In this document: in pieces, positions 54,013 to 64,000 of the stretch
Position numbering within the stretch: the stretch's first letter is position 1
Layout: every line of letters starts with the position of its first letter
Origin: Okapia johnstoni
Taxonomy: Eukaryota; Chordata; Mammalia; Artiodactyla; Giraffidae
Direction: 5' to 3'
Assembly: GCA_024291935.2 (NCBI GenBank)
Contig: CM044310.1
Location: 86,355,213 to 86,419,212, forward strand
Length of the DNA stretch: 64,000 nt
Notes under the pieces: model-generated
What the model was told of the DNA's origin: nothing
Databases searched by the model: none
What the model saw: the letters and a program-made list of their open reading frames with translations, nothing else
Translations under genes and position numbers: made by a program

Positions 54013-54108
54013 GGTCTGTTTCTAGGATTACTAAGTGCCCTGGTTTGAGGGGTTTCCTGGGACGCAGGAATTTCAGTGCTAAAACTAGGACAGTCCTAAG
54101 GTGGTTGG
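54013..54108 (-). mobile_element. Palindromic MITE-like DNA transposon, copy 2
   Basis: Reverse-oriented homologue of the element at 6365-6480: 'ggggtttcctgggacgcagg', 'aatttcagtgctaaaactag', 'gacagtcctaaggtggttgg'. The ends are again approximately complementary. Confidence 0.55.
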
Positions 54109-54230
54109 TCCCCGCGTACTATTTTTCTTTGACTTATGCTTCCAGGTCAAGCCTACTAAAGGTTCAAACAAGCTGAGAAGAGAGACATTTAGAATTGGTT
54201 GAAGATTACTGAAAGGACCAACTTTCAGTA

Positions 54231-54437
54231 TGGGAACTAAAAGTTAGATGAAGGCTCCCAGCCTTCAGTCTGGACTTAGACTCTGCTCTTCGAGTCCAGG
54301 AGTTAGTCTCCAGGCAGTAGAATCTGCCTTCCCTTCTTCCTTCAGTCATTTGGATCCTTGGAAGTTCAGTTCCTTCTGGCTGAGATCTGTGGAGTAATCT
54401 AATGTGGCCAGGTTGGGTAAGATATCTAAGTTCAGCT
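54231..54437. repeat. Left arm of a ~207-bp inverted repeat
   Basis: Reads as the reverse complement of 56228-56435, with only scattered mismatches and small indels along the whole length. Shared words include 'ttcagtcatttg', 'tccttggaagtt', 'ccttctggctgag', 'ctaaaagttagatgaaggct' and 'ggttgggtaagatatctaag'. No coding capacity. I do not recognise the family. Confidence 0.9.
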
Positions 54438-54828
54438 CACAATACAAACACTAAATAAAATTCATGGAGGATATTATTTTATAGAATCGTGAAGGTGAAA
54501 AGACTTTAAAAACAATTTCCCTCAGAGCATGCTCAGTGGAACACTAATTCCATGTGCTGTTATTCAGTTTTAGTAAAAAACTGGTTTAGAGATCAAACAT
54601 GATACTGTAAAACCTTCCTTTGTTGCAGGACTTATCAGAGCCTTTAACAGGCAAACAGCCTTGTTCATTAACTGTATGTCTGACCACAGAATCCTTTTCC
54701 CCTTTTCTTATGATACCAGTGCTTGTGGAGGATCCTAGAAAGCATTGCTCTAGGCCAAATTCTTCGTTTTAAAGATAAGAGAATAATACTCAGGTCTGTC
54801 TAGTTACAGGTAAGGCTGGTGCTTTAGA
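54438..54828. other. Unique DNA in the inverted-repeat spacer
   Basis: I see no gene or named repeat. Confidence 0.45.
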
Positions 54829-54985
54829 AGTTTCTCAGCCTTCAGTGTGCATAAGAATCACCCAGGCCTCTTGTTAACCTGCACATGCTGATTCCATAGG
54901 TCTATGATGGGGCCTGAGAGTCTGCATTTTTAACAAGCTCTCAGGTGATATTGATGCTGCTGATCCATGGGCCACACTTTGAATA
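54829..54985 (+). mobile_element. MER3-like hAT DNA transposon
   Basis: 'cttctcagccttcagtgtgc', 'ataagaatcacccaggcctc', 'agtctgcatttttaacaagc', 'tctcaggtgatattgatgct', 'gggccacactttgaatagag'. A second member of the family seen at 42465-42620, better preserved. Confidence 0.78.
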
Positions 54986-55765
54986 GAGAAGCAAGTCTCC
55001 TAAATTTATGCTTGTCCCACTGCCTTGTAGCCTCTTCTATCAAAGTAGCATCCTTGCCTTATTCTGGTTTCCTTTGCTGCGTTGATACCTTCACTTCTTC
55101 AAAGCTACTCCCTGCAGTGACAGGACACATGGAGATTAAGGAAGTATTTCCTGGCCCCTAAAATAAATTTTCATTTTGCTCTATTATAAATTAGAAACAG
55201 ATAAAGCTTGTCATCAAAATGGCTTATTCGGAGGGCATGTACAGAAATTTAGATCAAAAGTCATGCAAAAATCACTGTTTAACTGAGTCAGATCAACAAA
55301 GGACACTTTCCAGGACCATTTCCAGGTATTTTTCAATTGTTCTTGGAAAAGCATGGCATGCATCTAACCAAAAGGTGCCCGATAATTGTTCAACTATCTG
55401 GTTATTGCCAAAATAGGAACAGACAGTGACCAGCAGATGTTTACCCAGCATGCAGATTTTATATTACAAGGGAAACATTCCCATCCTGATACCTCAAAAG
55501 CTTCTGTGGTTTTCATTGTACACGTCTTGTATTTCCTTCAGGAAAATTTACTGCTGGTTATTTTATTCTTTTTGATGCTATTGTTGATGGGATCATTTTA
55601 TTTATTTTTGAGTTGCTTATTGCTATTGTATAAAAGTACAACTGATTTTTGTATCTTAAAAAAAGGCTTTTGTATCTGCATATGTATAATCTCCACATTA
55701 TTGCATATTGTTGATATTGCCAAGCAAATTAGCTTATTGAGATGGTTTCTATGTAACAAGCCAGT
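54986..55765. other. Unique DNA
   Basis: A 140-codon frame (55386-55808) is open and hydrophobic (runs of Leu, Phe, Ile near its middle), but it ends in a SINE and comes from T-rich DNA, which yields hydrophobic codons by chance. No gene called. Confidence 0.4.
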
Positions 55766-55978
55766 GTTGTTGTTGTTTAGTACTAAGTCATGCCTGACTC
55801 TTTTGTGACCCCTTTGGACTGTAGCCCACCAGGCTCCTCTGTGCATGGGATTTTCCAGGTAAAAATACTAGAGTGGTTGCAAATTCCTTCTCCAGGAGAA
55901 CTTCCCGATCCAGGGATCGAACCCATGTCTCCTGCAGTGGCAGGCACAGTCTTTATCACAGAGCCACTTGGGAAGCCC
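55766..55978 (-). mobile_element. Bov-tA SINE
   Basis: Antisense copy starting in a (TGT)n tail, 'gttgttgttgtttagtacta', and ending 'gagccacttgggaagccc'. The (ACA)n-type tail equals that of BovB, whose machinery moves these SINEs. Confidence 0.94.
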
Positions 55979-56227
55979 ATATTAACAGCCATAGGCCTTG
56001 TCAATTTAGGGCAGGGGAAGGAAGGGTGAGGAGCAAGGATCCAAAATGAAGAAAAATGACTTGCTTATTGATGAAACTTTATACTTTGCGACAAATGGTT
56101 GTGATAGTTCAAAGGATAGATGATGTCTGTATTTTATGACACTGAAACCAACCACAGGTAAACAGAACATACTGGGTGATAAGCAAGTAGAATATTATTG
56201 TTTACAGGCCAGCCTCTCCCCTCAAAA

Positions 56228-56435
56228 AGCTGAACTTAGATATCTTACCCAACCTGGACACACAAGGTTACTCCATAGATCTCAGCCAGAAGAGATTAAA
56301 CTTCCAAGGATTCAAATGACTGAAGGGAGAAGAGAAGGTGGATTCTACTGGCTGGAGACTCAGCTCCTGAATATGAGAAGCAGAGTCTAAGCCCAGACTG
56401 AAGGCTGGGAGCCTTCATCTAACTTTTAGTTCCCA
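56228..56435. repeat. Right arm of a ~207-bp inverted repeat
   Basis: Reverse complement of 54231-54437; the two arms are separated by about 1.8 kb. Includes 'ggagccttcatctaactttt' and 'gattctactggctggagact'. Beyond 56435 similarity fades. 55979-56227 is unique. Confidence 0.9.
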
Positions 56436-56799
56436 TGCAGAGCGGAACCTTAACATCCCCATATTCAAGCTCTATCTTTGCTGCCTGCTAGTTAGTGCAT
56501 CATTTTTGGTCTCCTCTCTGTGACGTGGGAAGTAGCAGTCACTGTCTCACAGAGTTAGGAAAGTTAAATGAGAAAGTTGCATATGTTTTCATGTATTACA
56601 GGGCAGATGCTGACAAAACTGAGCTATAGTGTTTTTTGGTTTTTTTGGTTTAGGTGTTTTTTAAAATTACAGTAAGAAATCTGAGATCTATCTCCTTAAG
56701 TTTTTAATAAAGAACTGTTCACTGAGTTATTTTTTAATGATCAAACGTACATCCCATTTTGCTGGTTTCACGTCTTCTCATCATACATTTGTTCATACT
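56436..56799. other. Unique DNA
   Basis: A short MIR-like word ('gacgtgggaagtagcagtca') is not enough for a call. No gene. Confidence 0.4.
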
Positions 56800-56950
56800 T
56801 GACATGGGTTCCTACTAAGCATCAGCCTTGTGAGGCACTAGGAAATCAACAATGAAGACGACACTAGCCCTGCCCTCAAGGATCTCTCGGGGCTTTTTAG
56901 GGAGGCTGACACTGAAATCAACAGTGAAGATAGAGCGCCATGAAAGTTGC
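56800..56950 (-). mobile_element. L2 LINE 3' end, antisense
   Basis: 'ctaagcatcagccttgtgag', 'gaaatcaacaatgaagacga', 'ctagccctgccctcaaggat': reversed L2. Confidence 0.6.
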
Positions 56951-57325
56951 ATCTGGGGGCAGGGGGCATCTCACAGCCTCTGGAGGAGAGTGGTGGGGAG
57001 GAGTTGGGGAAGAATGAGGGAAGATGTTCCAGCTGAGGAAGCTCTCTGACTCTTCCTCTGTCTACCTGGCTGGCTCATCTTCCAATGCCTGACGCTCTGC
57101 GCAGATCGCATCCTGATCTCATCTCTTCTCAAACTCATGCCCCGAAACGACAGCCTCTCTTGTTCCACATCTACGCTGCTGACCTTCAGGTCTGTATTTC
57201 CACCTTGACTTTTCTCCCAAGCCTCAGATTTCATGACCTACGTGCCAGCTGGGTTGCCCAGAAAACAGAGGCTAAAATGGAGTTAGGAGATTTCTTGGGA
57301 GTAATGCCTCTGAAAGATAAAAGTG
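56951..57325. other. Unique DNA
   Basis: G-rich then C/T-rich. Overlapping short frames (at most 106 codons) lack domains. Confidence 0.45.
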
Positions 57326-57830
57326 GGTGTGTTATTTACTCATTGCTATGTAACAAATTACCCCATAGTTACTGTGGGTCAAGAATATGGGCACGAGTTA
57401 ACTAGATATTTCCGACTCAAGGTCTCTCACAAGGCTGCAATCAGTGTGAGCCTGAAGTTCTGGTCTTATCTAAAGGCTCAAATGGAGAAGAATTTGCTTC
57501 CAAGCTCACTTTTATGGTTGTTGACAGGATTCAGTTCCTTGAAGGCTATAGATCTGAAGCCCTCCAGTGCCTACTGGCTGGACTCTGCACTAAATTCTTG
57601 CCTTTCTACAGGGCAGCTCACAATACGGCAGCCCGATTCACCAGAGAGCAAAAGGGAGGCAGCAAGAGAGTCCTAGTGGGACCAAAGTCACAGAAGTGAC
57701 TTTCCATTGTTTTTGCTGACTTCCTTTTACTAAAAGAGAGTCATTACATCCAGACAATAGCGAAGGAGAAGAGATTCCAGAATCATTGGGAGTCATCTTA
57801 GGAGGGAGCCTGATACTAAGGAGGAAGCAA
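57326..57830. mobile_element. Ancient LTR-like repeat
   Basis: 'tgtgttatttactcattgct', 'atgtaacaaattaccccata', 'gttactgtgggtcaagaata', 'ggtctctcacaaggctgcaa', 'cttccaagctcacttttatg'. Same pattern as at 7106-7912. Probably an old solo LTR of ERVL type; family tentative. Confidence 0.5.
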
Positions 57831-58729
57831 GGTTGGACCACAATGCAGACCTGATGCCAATGAAAGGAAAAGTGGGGAGGAAGCAGGATTAGGAAGAACT
57901 CACCTCAGAACATAATGTTCATCCTATAAAGTCTTAACCAACTCAACAGGAAGCTTCAGAACAAAGGGATGCCATTTGGAAAGCTCTGCATTGGGCAAAA
58001 CCGACTAAGACCTGGGGACTGCCTAGGAAAAGCATGATCTTGGCTGAAAGCCGAGGCAGATTCTGAAGGCCAATAGAGGTGGTCAGATAACTGCTTTCCT
58101 TGAAGCTGGATGGCAAGTTTTTTCTGGAAGGGAGAGGTGAGTGACACAACTTCATGGCCCCCACCTCCACCACATGTAGATCAATGTTTTGTACAATCCA
58201 GGCACTCATCAAATGTTTCCACCACATGCTTATCAAGTGTATAAATTATTAATGATGCTTATAAAAATATCAAGTATTTATTATTTATGAGTGATGAATA
58301 TTCATAATCACATTGAGACAGTAGTCAAATGATGAGCCAGACATGCAGTCAACTAACAGGGCTGTCTAATCTTTGATGCATCTTCAGAAGTTGAGCTCTT
58401 TCCTGCTTCTTCCAAATGACCCTGGCTTTGTGCATACAGTCTTAGAAGAGGCCTGTATGGATCAAGGTAGCTCTAGATTGATGAATTGCTCTGGTTCTTG
58501 GTCTTACAAACTTTCTACTGAGAACAGAAATGTCCCCAAAGTGCTGATGGTTGGATTGTGATCATGCATCCTACCAGCGGGGAAGGACTTCACACATCAT
58601 TAAACCCCAGGAGAACATATATTATTAAATCTGTCCTCCATCAGCTCTTCTCCACTAAAGGTTTGCTAAATAAAGTTACCATTCAGCTAAACCAGTCTTC
58701 ACATGCCATATCATGTGGCACACTCTTTT
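57831..58729. other. Unique DNA
   Basis: No recognised gene; AT-rich at 58220-58330. Confidence 0.45.
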
Positions 58730-58885
58730 GTGAAGTGTTAACTATGTTGTAATAGTTTGCGATTATTTGTTTAATGTCAGTTGCTCCTCTAGACTATAAG
58801 CTCCACGAAGGTAAGGATAATGTTTTGGATCTCCAACATTTATTACTGGTTTGGCAAAAATGTAGGGACTCAATGAACAGTGAGA
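58730..58885 (+). mobile_element. L2 LINE 3' end
   Basis: 'gattatttgtttaatgtcag', 'ttgctcctctagactataag', 'ctccacgaaggtaaggataa', 'actcaatgaacagtga': sense L2 end. Confidence 0.75.
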
Positions 58886-60097
58886 TGCACCCCTCTCTGA
58901 TCTGTTTTGGGAATCTAGATTTTCACGTATCAAATCTGGTCTGAGAAGGAGGTGCCCTTTTATTCCCAGATTCCTAAGGAGGACAGACAGAAAAAATGTT
59001 CATCTCACTCAAGGGGCTCTGGAACAATGTGCCCAGTTAGGTCAAGTTAATGGTCAGGTTACAATTTGGTGCAATTGTGTGTGTTGAAAGGCTTTCTAAA
59101 ATACATTAATCTAGCTATCCTGTCAATTGATACTCATTAAGCACCTTCTGCATACCAATCCAAGTGATTAATAGTTGTTGATTGACCGTCTCTTTTTACC
59201 CTTCTTATTCATTTACTTTCCATCTCACTTTTATGTACTTTATCCACCCATATATCCATTCATTTATTTATGTACATTTTACCTTATTCCAATATGGATT
59301 GGAGGTGGTTTACTGAGATTCATAAAATATACCACTATAATATAAATTATGAGTGGGCGAAAAGGAAAAGGAAAAAAGCATAAACTCAAATGTATGGACT
59401 GAATCACTAATAATTCAAACTCTTACTGGCAAAAAAAGTGAAGGACTAGACCCTCCTGATCATAGCAGGTGCTCAGGTATAAGATACCAGGGCAGCTCTA
59501 TCATAGAAAGTTCTCTGTGGACAGTTCTCTTCATTTAACCATTGGAATAAACCTTTCTCATATTTGTGTGTGTTTTAGGGGACTTTGAAGATTTCAAATA
59601 GATCTTCTATTCATCCTTTTTTTGTTCTTGTTGTTCTTGTATTTACTGCATATGTACTAAGGGCTGGGCACTGTGCTGGGTATCATGGTCTAAGACAAAG
59701 GGGTGCTGAGTGCATGTGTTTCTACTGTTAGGCTCCAGGTTTAAGAGTTAAAAGTCCTGAGTTCTCTCATGGCCCTGGGGTTGCCTTATTGTGTGGCTTG
59801 GCTGAGTCTATTCCAGTCCCTGGACCTTGATGTCCTCGTGTGAAAACAACAGGCTAAATGAACAGCCTTAACTAGATCTAAAATTAGGCAAAATAGGACA
59901 GACTGGATTGAAGCTAATCAATTCAGTGATTCTGTTGGCCCCTATCCATTCCTCAGTATAGCTTGAGAAAACTGATCAAGGACTCTTGGAAGGTGCATTT
60001 TGAGCATTTTATCCTCAGCTGACATGCACATCACACGGAAGTGTTCTGCTAACAAAACCTTCAAGTGACATTACCTAATGGACCCTTTCAAAATATT
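58886..60097. other. Mostly unique DNA
   Basis: 59110-59165 and 59645-59690 contain short antisense L2-like words ('ggctgggcactgtgctgggt'), and 59748-59850 may be a MIR. No gene. Confidence 0.4.
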
Positions 60098-60393
60098 GTG
60101 ACCTCAGACTTAGAGAAGGAACTTATGGTTGCCAGGGGGAAGAATGAAGGGAAGGGAGTTTGGGATGGACATGTATACACTACTATACTTAAAACGGATT
60201 AGCCAGTGAGGATCTACTGTATAGCACATGAAACTCTGGTTAAGGTTATGCGGCAACCTGGATGGAGGGGAGTTTGGGGGAGACTAGATACATGTGTAAG
60301 TAAGTAAAGCTGAGTCCTTTCACTGTTCATCTGAAACTATCACAAGATTGTTAACTGGCTATACCCCAACACAAAATTATAAGTTTAAAAAAC
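60098..60393 (+). mobile_element. L1 LINE 3' UTR
   Basis: 'cagacttagagaaggaactt', 'atggttgccagggggaagaa', 'gatctactgtatagcacatg', 'atctgaaactatcacaagat', ending 'tataagtttaaaaaa'. Sense, 5'-truncated. Confidence 0.82.
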
Positions 60394-60529
60394 ATATTGT
60401 GACGTAAAGAGTAAGTGCTTCTAACACGGAAATCAACTCTCAGAATTCACAAAGATTCAAATGCCAACACTCTACTTTTTAAAAGAATAAAGTAACCAGT
60501 ACTAACTGAGCTTTGCAAAGACTGGGCAC

Positions 60530-60860
60530 GCTTTTAAACACATGATAATAAATCATCTCATTTAATTCTGACAATAGCTCCATGAGACAAATTGTCGTTA
60601 TTGTCCCCATTTTATTTTTTTAATTTTGATTGTCTGTTTCTATTTTTTGGCTGTGTTGCATAGCATGTGGGATCTTAGTTCCCCAACCAGGAATCGATTC
60701 CCCACTCCTTGCACTGAAACCATCATGGAGTCTTAACCAATGGACTGCCACGCAAGTCCAACCTCCATTTTACTGATATGGAAACTGTGGCAAAGAGAAG
60801 TAATACACAATATTCTATGTCACAGACTAGAGATGTGAGCCCAGTAAGTTGGCCCCCAAA
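60530..60860 (-). mobile_element. MIR SINE, antisense, split by a CHR SINE
   Basis: Left part: 'aaatcatctcatttaattct', 'gttattgtccccatttta'. Right part: 'cattttactgatatggaaac', 'aaagagaagtaatacacaat'. Together a reversed MIR. Confidence 0.65.
60613..60759 (-). mobile_element. CHR-type SINE inside MIR
   Basis: Antisense: 'tttttggctgtgttgcatag', 'gatcttagttccccaaccag', reversed head 'ggactgccacgcaagtcc'. The flanking words 'ccatttta' on both sides are probably the target-site duplication. Confidence 0.85.
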
Positions 60861-61119
60861 ATCAGACTCTTCCCTCTCAGTTGAACATACCTCCTCCCAA
60901 ATCTCACACCTGTGGCCCTGAGGTGCTCTGTTAGCTTGTGGCTTAATTTTTAAAAATGCTTTATTACCTATAATCTGTTTCTGATGCTTCCAACTAAGAG
61001 AATAATCTAAACAAAAACCAGATAAATGATATTCTTTTCACAACTGATTTCTAACTCCAACAATGTAACTGTGATTCTCAATAATGACATGCATAAAAAT
61101 ACTTTTATTCTAAATCTAG

Positions 61120-61440
61120 ACTTCGCAAACTTTTCCTCTGAAAGGCAGATGGTAAATCTTTTAGACCCTAGAGGCCATAAGGTCATTACCCAAGCTCCTC
61201 AAATCTACTACTAGAGTGAGAAAGCAGCCAATATTGAACCAAGAGAGCATGACCATATTCCAATACAGCTTATTTGTGGATACTAAGTTTTGAATTTAAC
61301 ATAATTTTTATGTGTCATGAAGTACTCTTTTTCTGATTTTTTAATAACCATTGAAAAATGTAAAAACCATTCTAACCTTGGAGGATGAACAAAAACAAGC
61401 AGAGAGCTGGATCCAGCCCATGGGCTACTGTTAGCCTCCC
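61120..61440 (+). mobile_element. hAT-Charlie-type DNA transposon remnant
   Basis: 'cttcgcaaacttttcctctg', 'gtgagaaagcagccaatatt', 'accatattccaatacagctt', 'tgtgtcatgaagtactcttt', 'agcccatgggctactgttag'. Longer relative of the element at 43205-43415. Confidence 0.55.
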
Positions 61441-62399
61441 AGCTCTAAACTGCTCACTTACATCTGAATCCATCTTTGGGAACAGACAAGGCTTTTCTTA
61501 AAAGAAAAATAAAACCACTATAGACTCGGTTTTCTAATTTCTTTGCAACATGAATCTATGCTTTCTTGGTCAAAGTTTGTCCTATTGTCCCAGGGATTTA
61601 AAATTCTAAGTCAATGAATATTTAATCATCAAGAAAGCTAAATTCCCCTTCTACTCCGGCTGTCAATAAGCAGAGGTCTGGACTGTTGTCTATAGTTGTT
61701 ACGAAACTCAAGCCCAAGACAAAGTAAAATATATTCCCAAATATCTACAAATGCACACATGAAATATAGGTGTATTTTAAAGAATAACCTAACAGAAGTA
61801 CTTTAAATTTCACAGGAGCTGCTAATGCAGGCAGCTAATCCTATTTACATTCATATTAGCTTTGGTATCTTTTTCCCTAAGATTTACCTATTTGTATGCT
61901 TGCATGAGTTAAACTGCCTTTTGCATGATATCAGTACTTTTGTAATTTAAATCTATAAAAGGCAATTTCTTTTAAATATACTTCCTAACAGTGGGTGAAA
62001 GAGGCACCAAAGTTATTTGAGTACTGTACACCTCGGTGAACATGTGTGCTGAACTCCAGGCAATATGGAGAAAGTGGGAATTAATCTTATACTGTAGGAG
62101 TGCAACGGAAAATAAAATCAAGGCTGAGAAAGAAACAGCCTTTGAAAAGGACCCCTTTGCATTATCAAAGGAAATGGTGTGCTTTAGAATTGGTATTTTT
62201 AGACAGTGGTGAGGAAAACGGAAGGGGACTGTCCCTCCATTTAATCCTAAATTTCATGCTCATCTCCCCTCTCCAGCTGAAAGGTCTACACAACACCAAG
62301 TATCTGGATGGAAATGGGGCCTTTTGTTCACTCCCTAGATAATTACACAAAGCTTCAGGCACTGGTTCATGACTCCTGAAGAATCCTCATGTGCGCGAG
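61441..62399. other. Unique DNA
   Basis: No recognised repeat or gene. AT-rich. Confidence 0.45.
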
Positions 62400-62454
62400 T
62401 ACACACACACACACACATACACACACACACACACTCTCTCTCTCTCTCTCTCTC
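62400..62454. repeat. Compound (CA)n(CT)n microsatellite
   Basis: A CA run (62400-62434, one interruption) goes directly into a CT run (62435-62454). Likely polymorphic. Confidence 0.95.
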
Positions 62455-64000
62455 ACCCAAAATCCACCACCCTGAAAGGAGCCATTATAAATGTTTCATG
62501 TGGAACTTTCACAACCCATCAGACTCACCAGAGTTTTCAAATTAACTCCCTTTCTGCCCAAGGGGATCCCCCTGAAAGAGATTTCTCCAGCCTCAAACCT
62601 CCTCAAGAAAATTCTGAATTTGAAACAGAATGCAAATAATGCATTTTGACTCCCTAATCAACAAATGGGATCAACTTGAATTGATTAAGAACCTTTGAAA
62701 TTAGCTGTCTTTAATTCTCTCCATGGTCTGCTGCTGGTACTCTGAAGATAGGAGGGGCATTTGTGTGTGTGTGTGTGTGTGAGCTGAAGTTGGAAAGTTT
62801 GGTCTCATTTTCTTTCGGAGCGCGTATAATGATCTTTCCTCAAAAAAAAAAAAAAAAAAAACCACTTTTTTATTTTAATGGTGACACAACTCTAAGAAAG
62901 CAGCATTCACCTAGTACAATTATATGGCTTTTCGTGAAGTACATTTCCAATAGTTGGCTGCATGAAACCTGCACAACTTTGCTGGAAAAAAAGCCCATAA
63001 AATCTGAAATGAATGTATAAATAATATGCAACTGTCTAGACAGTATAGGTCACTTGCAAAGAGAGCAGGTCGGGAAAAAATTGTCCATCAGTCAGACAAC
63101 CATAACTGATTCTGATGCTAAATAATGGTGGAGATATTCAGCATTCTCTCTATGTGAAAAGCTTCGCTGAGCATTCTGCTCTTCCCAAGCCAGTGGTCTT
63201 CTGCTTATCTAGTGCTTTATGCAGCCTTTGGAAAATGCACTTGCTATTTAAACATTAAAATTAATGCCCAAAGAATAGCAATTGAGCAAGGAAGGGGGGT
63301 TGCCACTGACCTGTGTGATTGGCCTTTGGTAAAGCAAAAATAGCCCTTCTAGATCAACAATATGAGATTTCCATACCCACAGAATCTTAAACAGATGTAG
63401 TTATGGAAACTTGAGGCTAGCAAAAGACCCAAACACACACATGCAAATTTCATGGAATTTTTTTGCTCTCTAGTAACAACGCATAAGGAGAGATTCAGGT
63501 ACTTAAACCTTCTATTTTTTCTAAAAAAGCTATAATCATCTGTGCACATAGCAAAAAAAAAAAAAAAAGGCTTGAAAGTCAACCAAATGTGTTAAACAAT
63601 GATTATGGTCGTTTTTAGCACCCTAAAATGTGATAATCTCAGTAGCCACAAAGCAGGGCAGTGGCTGCTACCATCACTGCCCTCCCTAACTATGAACCTA
63701 GGGGAGGCTCCTCAGCTTGGGCCCAGAGGTGGGCACGACCACCAGCTGGCTCAGCAGCCCAATGGGCCCACATGCCCTTTGTGAAAGGAACCCAAAGCCA
63801 GGCTACCATGAATTAGTCCCAAGGCCCACAGGAAGAAGGATCCTTGCTCAACTTGTGGGGGATGAAGTTGGTGGGCAGACTGTTCTGAAGTGAGCAACCA
63901 CATTCACCAAATGGGTCAGACCGTTAGGGAAGACAATGATAACAGCACAATAAGAAGTGTACAGAGCACTTACGAAAGGTCAGACATTGAGCGACCATAA
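62455..64000. other. Unique DNA, candidate conserved non-coding block
   Basis: No recognised SINE or LINE in the last 1.5 kb. It contains a short GT run (62762-62781), an A-run (62842-62861) and another at 63553-63568. The part 62640-63330 is rich in TAAT, TGATT and CAAT-type words ('ctccctaatcaacaaatggg', 'ttgaattgattaagaacctt'). No coding frame. Confidence 0.42.

Noticed and set aside
55386..55808. 140-codon hydrophobic frame that might look like a membrane protein
   Set aside because: T-rich DNA gives Phe/Leu/Ile by chance, and the frame ends inside a SINE.
4677..55978. Many near-identical dispersed ~200-bp repeats that could suggest a CRISPR-like or other array
   Set aside because: They are Bov-tA/BovA SINEs in both orientations, with individual target-site duplications and irregular spacing.

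Overview
This window is bovid (ruminant) nuclear DNA. The diagnosis rests on its repeats. About two dozen tRNA(Glu)-headed Bov-tA or BovA/BovA2 SINEs, CHR-type SINEs whose ends read 'gggaagtccc', five pieces of the RTE retrotransposon BovB, and young artiodactyl-type L1 3' ends all lie in one contig. Older eutherian or mammal-wide repeats (MIR, L2, MER2- and MER3-like DNA transposons, LTR-like debris) underlie them. Whether it is cattle, sheep, goat or another bovid cannot be decided by reading.

I find no host protein-coding gene, no RNA gene, no CpG island and no convincing exon. Every open frame above about 100 codons either lies in a retroelement or its antisense, or is a chance frame with no recognisable domain. 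The only recognisable protein remnants are retrotransposon ones: a broken BovB reverse-transcriptase C-terminal piece at 18.57-18.91 kb, a BovB C-terminal tail at 1.44-1.77 kb, and an antisense L1 ORF2 scrap at 38.16-38.28 kb. The best description is a gene desert or a very long intron.

Layout. 0-2.1 kb: unique DNA and a BovB end. 2.1-12.8 kb: repeat-dense, with L1, L2, SINEs and LTR-like debris. 12.8-15.3 kb: mostly unique AT-rich DNA that looks conserved. 15.3-19.4 kb: a pile of nested L1s, two DNA transposons and the best BovB copy. 19.4-21.2 kb: unique, conserved-looking. 21.2-25.1 kb: SINEs, MIR, L1, CHR. 25.1-31 kb: mostly unique with a few SINEs and L2. 31-38.8 kb: nested transposons (SINE in MER2 in MIR; L1 in an LTR-like element) and A-rich ancient L1. 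38.8-44.8 kb: mostly unique. 44.8-51.9 kb: L1, SINE, MIR and L2. 52-58 kb: unique DNA holding a pair of unclassified ~207-bp inverted repeats. 58-64 kb: mostly unique with an L1, a CHR inside an MIR, a hAT-like element and microsatellites.

The stretches worth functional attention are the AT-rich, homeodomain- and POU-motif-rich unique blocks (near 3.6-4.2, 13.0-13.5, 19.9-20.9, 25.85-26.3, 41.2, 44.2-44.6, 52.8-53.3 and 62.6-63.3 kb). They look like conserved non-coding elements of the kind that cluster around developmental regulators, but this is inference from composition alone. I found no novel protein system, and I say so plainly. The most unusual structural items are the 54.2/56.4-kb inverted repeat pair and a 31-bp SINE micro-insertion bounded by a perfect 14-bp target-site duplication.
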